Source: Corylus avellana
Lineage: Eukaryota > Streptophyta > Magnoliopsida > Fagales > Betulaceae
Length of the DNA: 64,000 bases
NCBI RefSeq assembly: GCF_901000735.1
Contig: NC_081550.1
Span: 12,887,377 to 12,951,376, forward strand
Reading direction: 5' to 3'
Shown piece by piece: positions 55,664 through 64,000 of the stretch (its first letter is position 1; each line of letters starts with the position of its first letter). A model generated the notes under the pieces. That model worked only from the letters and a program-made list of their open reading frames with translations. It was not told where the DNA came from and did no database searches. The translations under genes and the position numbers were made by a program.

Positions 55664-56322
55664 AACACAAACAACCAACTTCACCCAATGTGGCAATAAA
55701 TCCATATACAATAGAAAACAACTTTTGTTAACAATAAATCAACATCACAGAGTTAGGGATAACCAAATTAAAAACCCCCTCAAGAAAGCCCCAATTTACC
55801 AAAAACCCTAGAAAGCTACTACACAGGTCGGTGCAAATTTACGAATCAAAAAGGGCAAAAACTTACCTCATCGTACACAAATGCGCAAAAGTTCAAACTT
55901 TGGGTTGTTCTTGAGTGGTTGTCGAGTAGATTGTCGAGTGGCTGTCGAGGAGGTGGGTTCTACCTCTGTCGCGTCCCTTTTGATCGTGAGTCAGCAAGTT
56001 CCTCACCTTGTGCGTGCTTCGGCTTTTGACAGTTTCACTTGTTTATTTGTTGTTTAAAGTAAGTAAGTCTGGGTTGGGGCGTGGTTCAACTGGGTTAGGA
56101 CTTGGGTCAGCTAGGTTAGGGCGTGAGTGAGGGTGGGAATGTTGATGGGGGTATTTTGGGCACTAAACCGGTTCCGTCAGTCAAAGCCGCTTTGATTGAC
56201 GGAATGCCTGAATGGAAAAAAATTGAAACTTTAGGGAGGTGGATTGCAAAAATTGAAACTTTGGAGGCAGAATTGCAAATCGCTGACAACTTTGGGGGGG
56301 TAAACTATAATTTTCCCTAAGA

Positions 56323-57824
56323 CAATTATGTTATGGGATGTAACCTTTTATTTGATGATGACCGATACTTTTGGCGAATATTTTTATATTATGAGGAATT
56401 ATGTTTACTCTAGTATATGAACGTATGATTGCTTCATTATTACTCTCTATCCCTATCGTTAAGGAATTCTTTCGCTGAGGTCTCTCGCTTATGAGAGGTT
56501 GTGATCCCTTAGTCTTGTCCTGCGAGGGATAGGGCTGGGAGACGAAACATGGGGTCCATTACTAGTTAATTGATTTACCCATCGGGGTCGTTACACATGT
56601 AGGCACTAGTAAAAGCAAAAAAACAAAAAAAACAAAAAACAAAAAACAAAAAACAAAAACAAAAACAATGTATCTAAAATTGCAATTGTCAGCCTTTTAG
56701 ATAACTTAAATTATCAGGTGTTGAATATGAATTGAAGTTCTTAATAATTTTATCCTTCATTTTGTTGTGAAAATGGGAATAGGCTCGGTGTTTATATTAT
56801 GATAGTAACAGCTAACAAACTACAAGCTAAGCTATATAACATGAAAGGTCTCTAAAAGACTCACAAATGAATTAAGAATTACTATATACTAGTAAAAATG
56901 CCACCTAATATCATCTCTAGCTCCATCCAAATCTCAACAAGAATATGAAGTAAAGGGTGGCATGTGCAGTGACGACCATTAAAACTCCAACCATATGTTA
57001 ATTTTCTAATTTTTTTTGTTATGAAATATATATTTAAAATGGACAAACTAACTAGTTTATGGTGCAATACTTTAGTAACTCAAATAATTTTACAACAAAA
57101 AGAAACAAAAATAATTAAAAAAAAATATCTTATGATATAAATAATAGAAGAACTTATTATTCATAAAAAAAATTAAAAATTAAAAATAAATAAATAAAAC
57201 TAAATTTTGGAAGTCATCGATGCAGTTTAGAATAGAAAACTATTAAAAAAAAAATAAAAAAAAATATTTACCTTTGGAAGAGAAAGTTGCGCGGCAAACA
57301 AAAGAAAAAAATGCCTAAGAAAAAAAGAAAGAAAGAAAGAAATAAGGATGCAATTTTACGTGGCCCATTCTATCAAGATGGCTGTAAAACAAGAGTTTAC
57401 AGCCTCCACTAGTATTTTGACAAATAAGCTAAAAACACCAGTCACAATACATACGAAAATATGGGAACAACCCACTAAGATCCCCATAGATGAAAAAAAA
57501 AAACCCTTCTACGTTATTTCCACTCATCTATGCCTAAACCACCAACACCCAAGGCCACCGGATTTTGGGTTGCAATTCTTTGTGGTCTGGTTTGATTCTT
57601 TGTGGTTTGGTTTGTTTCTTAAAGCAAGGTGAGATTGCTTGTAGTTGGGTATTTTATTTTTTCAGCGGTTAATTTTGTTTGGAATTTTTGGGTGGTCTGT
57701 AGGCGAAGGAGGAAGAAATTTAGAGGGTGTGATCTTGATTTTTGACCGAATGAAGGAGAATTTTTTTTGGATTTTCTGTGTTTTTTTTGGTTTGCCATGT
57801 TTTGCAGATGATGGGTCTTGTTTG
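56323..57824. other. No gene seen; AT-rich with A-rich microsatellites
   Basis: Contains an AAAAAC-rich run (56612-56668), GAAA runs near 57320-57345, and GGGTCGTTACACATG near 56586. A frame at 57348-57632 and others are short and unrecognised. The last part (57600-57800) is T/G-rich with GTTTGG words and might be exon or leader DNA of something unknown. Confidence 0.35.
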
Positions 57825-58002
57825 GGAAGTGTTAGGGAGCCAAACAAATGAACCCAGAAAAATTTTCAAACTAACGTGGCAGACCGTGAGTGGCAGACAA
57901 AAGAGAGAGAATTGCATTTTTTTTAAAAAAAATTTAAAAACCCATGCAATGTCAGTTTGAAAATTTTTCTGAATTCATTTGTTTGGCTCCCTAGCACTTC
58001 TC
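57825..58002. mobile_element. Mutator-type MITE, 178 bp (target duplication GTCTTGTTTG)
   Basis: Inverted arms of about 48 bp: GGAAGTGTTAGGGAGCCAAA... at the left and the complement of GAGAAGTGCTAGGGAGCC at the right, both continuing through ACAAATGAA and CAGAAAAATTTTCAAAC. Flanked by a perfect 10-bp repeat GTCTTGTTTG at 57815-57824 and 58003-58012. Arms plus 9-10 bp duplication fit a Mutator-derived MITE. Confidence 0.88.
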
Positions 58003-58012
58003 GTCTTGTTTG

Positions 58013-58213
58013 CTATGTTTTGGAAGGGACTCAAGCCAAAACATCAAGGCCCCACTTGATGAGAATCAACAAGCACCATTAAAGGATCCATTGCATGTTC
58101 TAGTTGGGCCTATTACTAGAGCAAGATCCAAGAAGATCAAAGAAGCACTTAATGGGCTGGTTCTAAAATGGGGCATTCCAAGCTTGGCCCAAAGGAAGAT
58201 GAAGGCGCAATAA
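58013..58213 (+). pseudogene. C-terminal tail of a Reina-like gypsy polyprotein
   Basis: A frame reading DENQQAPLKDPLHVLVGPIT then RARSKKIKEALNGLV, the known C-terminal end after integrase in many plant gypsy elements, stopping at 58211-58213. No integrase core lies upstream; the MITE and unrelated DNA precede it. Either it is the end of a truncated element that shares the next LTR with the element to the right, or the reading frame normally runs into the LTR and this is simply LTR sequence. Confidence 0.7.
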
Positions 58214-58934
58214 ATTTAATCCAAGCTATTGATGGGGCTGATCTTGCTTAATTGGGCATAATTTCCTTAGCAATGGCATAGATTAATAGTTGATTATGGC
58301 TTGAATGGGTGTGGAATTAGAATGATTAAATGGCTGATTGACTTTCCAGTTCCATACTAATTAATTGGCTGATTGACTTGCCTATTTCAGACCTTCCTTA
58401 GGCGTAATTTCCTTGCCTATTTCAGACTATTTTTGGCATGGAGGAGCTACTAATTTCTGACCAATTAGCCTTAATTTTAGGCTTCTATTATTTAGTCCTT
58501 TATTTTTATCTACTTTCCTATGTTGGAACCAAGTTAATTCCCTTCCCATAGTAGGCGTCTAGGGCTGATCAGTTTTAATAATTTGTAGTCTTATTTTCAG
58601 CCATGTTTTATAAATAGCATGCACTCATTGTAATGAGGACATCATGAATGAAAATTAGAAAAAAACGTGAGGTTCGCTTCTTCTATTAGTTCTTCAAAGA
58701 ACTTGTGAACTTATCAAGGATTCTTCCTTGTGGCGTTCAAACTTTATACCTTCGGTTCGTGATTCAGTTATAATCATTGGATCGAGGGTTGTTACTTTAT
58801 ACCTTTGGTTCGTGTTTCATTTATAAACAATGGGTCGGGGTTTTCTATCAAAAATCTGAATTTTAGCTTTCTTGGGTCAGTATTCCCATATTGTTTGTTG
58901 GGTCTCAAAAGTGTGTTGATTGAGGTTCGCATCA
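58214..58934 (+). mobile_element. LTR of Reina-like gypsy element
   Basis: Contains a TATA box (GTTTTATAAATAGCATGC near 58605), GTAATGAGGACATCATG just after it, and repeated TTATACCTTCGGTTCGTG / TTATACCTTTGGTTCGTG (58745, 58797). It ends GGTTCGCATCA at 58934, six or fewer bases from a primer-binding-like site. The left edge is not defined and could lie left of 58013. Confidence 0.65.
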
Positions 58935-58950
58935 TTTGGACTCAGAGCGC
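58935..58950 (+). other. Primer-binding site, decayed (tRNA-iMet type)
   Basis: TTTGGACTCAGAGCGC next to the LTR end resembles TGGTATCAGAGC with two or three changes. Confidence 0.5.
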
Positions 58951-59439
58951 AGGCTTTAAAATCAGGTTTACTATTCTTTTATCTTTTGTTTCTTGTTATC
59001 ATCCTATCTTGTTCCGTTTGTGTTCATTATTCCTTGTTCTTGTTTTGCGTCATGCACCAAGTTAAAAAAATAAAAAAAGAGACGTCAGAAAAGAAAAGAA
59101 AAGAAAAGAAAAAAAACAAAAAAACAAAACAATAGTTTGTTTGTTTTCTTTCTTCTTTCTTGTATCCTCTTCCTTTGATTCGTTGTTTCTATAACATTTT
59201 CCTACCGTCAGTATTGGTTTAAATACTATAAGTTGAATTTCTTGATCAAGTTTATTAGATTAATAAAGAACTGAAAAGGGGAAGCTACGAGTGGAAAAAG
59301 GCAAGAGAGTGTGAGACCAATATCAAAAACAAAGCCAATTTAAGAGTGAAACACGAGTGTGAGTGACATAATTTGAGTGCAAACACGTGAGGGACTGTAG
59401 TGAGGAATTATTTCCAACATTTCTATATAGTTTCAAACT

Positions 59440-62190
59440 ATGTCTTCCAGGGGCGACACATCAAACAAAGAAGGAGGGGAGGAGTTGTTCTTCATGTTGC
59501 AGGCCATGCAACAACAATTTGAACGCATTAATGTGGTGTTTAATGAGATTCGAGATCGGATGGATAGGCAAGACGTTGTTATTGCTACTTGTCGTGAGGG
59601 ACATCCCAAAAGAATCCATAATGCTAGAAGGCAAGAAAGGCGTGAGCACGTGGATGATTCTGATGATGACCACAAGAATGAGTTCGAAGATGAAGAGGAT
59701 CAAGCTTCATTGAACGGTGAGGGCAAGTTCGTCCCAAGGGGAGAAAAGTGTGGTAGAGGTTTTCGAAGAGATCCGATATGGCAAAATGGGACTAACAGAA
59801 ACCTAGGAAATATCAAAATGAAGATATCATCTTTCCAAGGGAAAAACGATCCTGAAGCATATTTGGAATGGGAGAAGAAGGTGAAGTTGATTTTTGAGTG
59901 CCACAACTACTTCGAGGAGAAAAAGGTAAAACTCCCTGTCATTGAGTTTACTGACTATGTTATTATTTGGTGGGATCAACTTGTGATGAACAGAAGGAGA
60001 AACCATGAGAGGCCTATTGAGAGGTGGGAGGAAATGAAGACCATCAAGAGGAGCCGGTTTGTTCCTAGTCACTACTATAAGGACTTGTATCAGAAATTAC
60101 AAAGTCTTACTCAAGGCTATAGGAGTGTGGATGACTACTACAAGGAGATGGAGATCGCCATGGTTTGGGCTAATGTAGAGGAGGATAGAGAAGCTACCAT
60201 GGCGAGGTTTTTGAATGGGCTGAACCGGCACATTGCCAATGTGGTGGAGTTGCAACACTACGTGGAGTTGGAGGACATGGTGTGTTAAGAGCTAAAATAT
60301 TCACATTTTCAGCCCTTAACTTGCATGTTTTAATCCTTTGGTTTTAGTTAATTAGGTCATTTTAATTCCTTTTTGTATTTTCCATACTTTTGTAGGCTTT
60401 TGGAAGAAAATGAAGTAAATCTGGAAGATTTGGGCTTAAAAAGAGAAAATGGGAAAAATGGTAGCCCCTGACACTGCGATCGAGCGCAGCACCAAAAGAC
60501 AAAGCATGAAGCAGGCCATGAGCGCTCGAGCGCACAATAGAAGAGGCTCAATCGTAGACCTACGATTGAGCGCACACGCGTTGCGATCGATCGCACCCAT
60601 GCCCAGGAGACACATCAAAGCTGCGGCCAGATTGTCATTCTTTCCATATTAGGGTTTTTCAACTTCCAATTGTTATAGGTTTCAAAACCCTATGAAATTC
60701 CTAGGTTTACTAGTTTGTCAAGGACTTCTGAAGCCTATAAATAGACCTTTAAGTCTCTAGAGTAGGAGACTTTGAGAAGGAGAAGAATTGGAGCTCTTCT
60801 AGTTCAAGTTTCAGGTTTATTCTTTTCCTTTCCTTTCTTTTCTTTCATTTGATGAAGATGTTTAACATCAACTTTTTGTGTAGCTAATTTATTTAGTAGG
60901 GCTAGATTGAAGCCCTAGTTATGTTTAGTTAATATTTCAATATTGGCGCCTTTGTAATGATCTTGATGTGCTATTTAACTTGATTAATACCTGCTTGCAT
61001 GAATTCCTCATATGTGTGTGTCTGATTAACATATGCATGTGGTATGGACTAGTTAGTTAAATCAATTTGGATGGCCGAGTCCTGGGTTCAATAAAAGTAA
61101 CAAAAGAATCCACACCGCGGTTCTTGGGTTAATCAACATGGGGAACCGGGAGTATACACCCATGTCCTAGGCCTTATGTGTTTATCGATTTCCATAAAGT
61201 ATATGCTTTCTTAAGAAACAACTTAGTATACACCATGCTAAATCCCTTAGAAAAGAAAAGAATTAGAGTATACGCCATGCCTAACTCGTTGCTTAGGGAA
61301 ATCTATAGCTTAAGGAGTATATGTCATGCTCTTAGGTTGACAAACATTAGATATGCATAACATGATTAAAGCATTGGCATATTGTTATATTAGCTGAATA
61401 TAATTGGTGGTGGATATCAAAGCCCTGCCTTTTATTATCATCACTTAAACAATCAATCTTTGTTTTACTTAAGGAATTTATTTTTAAGCAAAATTCAGCA
61501 ATCCTCATGGGAATGATCCTATACTTGTACCATATACTACTATGTTGACCTTGTGCACTTGCAGGTAAAACGTACAATTATTTACCTATTAATTTAGGTA
61601 GATATTTGGACAACATGGTGCACATGGCAATAAAGGTGGAACGGTAGCTTAAAAGGAAAGGAACTCGGTCATTTCAAAATCCTGGCTCCTCTACTTCATG
61701 GAGGTCGAATGGGAGGAAAGACGAAGGGGTTGTTTTTAACTCCAAAACCGAACCACCAAAAAGGAGAGATGATGTCCTCGATGTCAACAAAGGTAAAACC
61801 GAATCCCAAACTCGTAATCATGATATTAAGTGTTTTCATTGTTTGGGAGTAGGTCAGATAGCTTCACAATGCCCAAATAAGAGGACCACGATCGCACGTG
61901 TTGATGGAGAGGTGGAAACCGAAAGCAAGGGTGATGATGACCAAATGCCATCGCTTGAGGACGCTTTTGACGATGATGCGGAGTATCCGGTAGAGGATGA
62001 GTGACTTGTGGCTAGGCGTGCTTTAAATGCCAAAGTCAAAGAGGATGACATGGAACAACAAAGGGAGTACATTTTTCATACCAGATGCCACATCAACAAG
62101 GTATGTAGTATGATTATTGATGGGGGAAGTTGTACTAATGTGGCTAGCACTACTTTAGTTGAAAAATTGAATTTACCTACCTTGAAACAT
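59440..62190 (+). pseudogene. Reina-like gypsy gag and protease start, split by a solo LTR
   Basis: Gag builds the element's particle. From MSSRGDTSNKEG (59440) the frame has a predicted coiled coil (FFMLQAMQQQFERINVVF), an acidic/basic linker, and the Retrotrans_gag domain (MKISSFQGKNDPEAYLEWEK, IIWWDQLVMNRRR, LYQKLQSLTQGYRSVDDYY, FLNGLNRHIANVVELQ), ending in ELEDMV at the insertion point. After the solo LTR (60283-61615) it resumes with Arg/Lys-rich sequence and a zinc knuckle (CFHCLGVGQIASQC, 61831-61872) whose essential His is Gln. A stop TGA at 62002-62004 follows, then the protease active-site region (IIDGGSCTNVAS, about 62113-62148). It is cut at 62190 by another LTR; the rest of pol is outside the window or lost. 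Confidence 0.9.
60283..61615 (+). mobile_element. Solo LTR, family C (target duplication TGGTG)
   Basis: TGTTAAGAGCTAAAATATTC to TTTGGACAACA, 1333 bp, flanked by TGGTG at 60278-60282 and 61616-61620. Cassette at 60474-60605 (GCGATCGAGCGCAGC, GCTCGAGCGCAC, GCGATCGATCGCACCC); TATA box CCTATAAATAGACC near 60733; GTATACACCCATG-like words at 61150-61330. Confidence 0.95.
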
Positions 62191-62702
62191 TGTTGTGCTA
62201 AATACTACCTAACTTAATAGATAATATTTAGTATGTTTTACTCATAAGTGCGCAAGATCAAACGATAATATAGTGCAGCAAGTATGAGATTGATCCCATG
62301 TGGATTGTTGATTTCGCTTAGAATTAATTAAAATATCAACTTTGTCACGAAATTGATATTATGAAACTAAATAAAGACAAAGATAAAGATAAAGGTAGGA
62401 CTTTGATATTCACCACTAATCATGATCAAATAATATAACAATATGCCATTGCTCTAATCATATTATGAATACCTAATGTTTGCCAACCTAAGGGTATGGG
62501 TGTCTACTCCTTAAGGTATTGATCTCCCTAAGAAACGAATTAGGCATGGGTGTCTACTCTAATTCTTTTCTTTCTTAAAAGGATTTAGCATGAGTGTCTA
62601 CTAAGTTGTTCTTTAAGAAAGCATAAATCTATGGAAATCGACAAACACATGAGGCCTAGGGCATGGGTGTCTACTCCCGGTTCCCCATGTTGATTAACTC
62701 AT
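62191..62702 (-). mobile_element. Family C LTR, interrupted by the next LTR
   Basis: Minus orientation: starts TGTTGTGCTAAATACTACC and runs to CCATGTTGATTAACTCAT, where the next LTR begins. The remainder would lie beyond the window. The left flank is AACAT (62186-62190). Confidence 0.85.
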
Positions 62703-64000
62703 TGTTGTGCCAAATACTACCTAAATTAATAGATAATATTTAGTACGTTTTAACTCGCAAGTGCACAAGATCAAAACAATAGTATAGTGCAGCAAGTACG
62801 AGGTCGAACCCACGGAGATTGTGATTTTATTTAGAATTAATTAAAATATCAAATTGTCACAGATTTGATATTAAGAAAAATAAAAAGATACAAAAATAAA
62901 GTAAAGGTAAAGGCAGGGCTTTGATATCCACCACTAATCATGCTTAGATAATATAACAATATGCCAATGATCCAATCATATTATGAGTACTTAATGTTTG
63001 CCAACCTAAGGGCATGGGTGTCTACTCCTTAAGCTATTGATTTCCCTAAGCAACAAATTAGGCATGGGTGTCTACTCTAATTCTTCTCTTTCTTAAAGGA
63101 TTTAGCATGGGTGTCTACTAAGTTGTTCTTTAAGAAAGCATAAAAACTGTGGAAATCGACAAACACACGAGGCCTAGGGCATGGGTGTCTACTCCCGGTT
63201 CCCCATGTTGATTAACCCAAGAATCCGGTGTGGATATCTTTTGTTACTCTTATTAAACCCAGGATTCGGTCATCCAAATTGATTTAATTAACTAATCCAT
63301 ACCACATGCATATAATGGCCAATCACATACATATGAGGAATTCAAGAAAACAGGAATTAATCAAGTTAAGCAACACAATATGATTATCACAAAAGCGCCA
63401 ATATTGAAATATTAAATAAACATAATTAGGGCTTCAATCTAGCCCTCCTTAAGAGTTAGTTACACATAATGAAAATAAAACTAAAAAGAAAAGGGAAAGA
63501 AAGAACCGAAAGGTAGCCTCCAAATTCCTCTCCCCAAGTTGTGCCTTTTCTAAGGATTTAAGGATGATCTTAATTGTGAGGCTTAGGGGTCTATTTATAG
63601 AGCTTAGGAGAGCCCTAGAAGCCCTAGTAATCCTAGGAAATTCGGATTCTTAAGTACAAGTTCAATTAGGATAGAGAAAACCTAAGTCGAAATCGGAGTA
63701 GGATTGCCCAGAATTGCGGTCTTAACTTGCGGCGCAATGTTGACCTTGTGGTGCTCCGAATTGGGAAAATTATATTTCACAATGATTTGTAGCCCTTTGA
63801 GTTATGTTTCCAATGCCACTTGAATCACTCCAATCAGATGTCTGAGCGGAAAGTTATAGTCAAAATATCGAGACATGTTCAGAATCCAATTTTTCATCCA
63901 ATCCGATTTGACTTCAATGTGAGAAATTCCGAATTGATCATTTCCTCTATTTGATTAAACTTAACCATGATTGGCTAAGCTCAACCATATCTTCTAGGTC
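62703..64000 (-). mobile_element. Mosaic LTR nested in the previous one, runs off the window
   Basis: Minus orientation: TGTTGTGCCAAATACTACC, then the family C pattern with four GCATGGGTGTCTACT words (63013-63200) and the TATA complement (TCTATTTATAGAGC near 63591). From about 63640 it instead matches the family A variant at 20560-20900 (ATTTCACAATG, TTTCCAATGCCACTTGA, CGGAAAGTTATAGTCAAAAT). The end lies beyond 64000. Confidence 0.8.

Larger units (their letters stand above)
52859..56322 (-). mobile_element. MULE 5' flank and right terminal region
   Basis: Noncoding DNA from the transposase start to a likely MULE end. The terminal part (about 56170-56322) ends GGGGGGGTAAACTATAATTTTCCCT after lines such as AAATTGAAACTTTAGGG and AACTTTGGAGGCAGAATTGC, an arrangement common at plant MULE terminal inverted repeats. 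No matching left end was found; the left side may have been lost where the LTR fragment at 45868-46128 sits. The region also carries the duplications and microsatellites listed separately. Confidence 0.6.

Overview
The window looks like repeat-dense intergenic DNA of a flowering plant, probably a eudicot. I find no intact host gene, no tRNA or rRNA, and nothing prokaryotic. Supporting signs are plant LTR-retrotransposon lineages nested in each other, a Mutator-like element (MULE), plant hAT-type and Mutator-type MITEs, and a short TTTAGGG (Arabidopsis-type telomere motif) tract. Every coding region I can recognise is transposon-derived and broken.

Layout. 1-421: cut-off copy of a CCGGTT-rich hAT-like MITE; a complete sister copy lies at 3209-3782. 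1456-8842: old gag-only Ty3/gypsy element of Tat type (LTR, leader, broken gag, 35-bp tandem array, polypurine tract, LTR), its 3' LTR split by a solo LTR at 7095-8368. 9075-10967: patchwork of small repeats. 10968-14240: 5' part of a non-autonomous gypsy element. 14255-22046: minus-strand gypsy remnant split by two solo LTRs (16830-18102, 19654-21048). 22079-23335: LTR fused to a SIRE-like Copia pol remnant (23336-24421). 24422-35403: full-length Athila-like element (target duplication CCACA) inserted in the Copia element, itself carrying a solo LTR; it holds a 100-N gap flanked by two near-identical 3.6-kb sequences that look like a false assembly duplication. 35409-39225: rest of the Copia element and its 3' LTR, split by another solo LTR. 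39902-46128: a truncated second Athila-like element carrying an extra 'putative plant transposon protein' module. 46131-56322: MULE with a six-exon transposase gene on the minus strand, a convergent GRF-zinc-finger gene remnant, and a terminal sequence at the right. 57825-62190: a MITE and a Reina-like gypsy remnant (LTR, gag) split by a solo LTR. 62191-64000: two nested LTRs running off the window.

How the parts fit. Two related LTR families dominate. In this text family A means LTRs starting like TGATGAGTGCCAAATATT, and family C means LTRs starting like TGTTAAGTGCCAAAATATT; both end in (A)CAACA or a variant. Six solo LTRs with perfect 5-bp target duplications, against one complete element, show strong removal by LTR-LTR recombination. 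The LTRs share a layout with exchangeable cassettes, including a GC-rich block of CGATCGAGCGCAC motifs. Family and lineage names come from visible motifs only; no database was searched.
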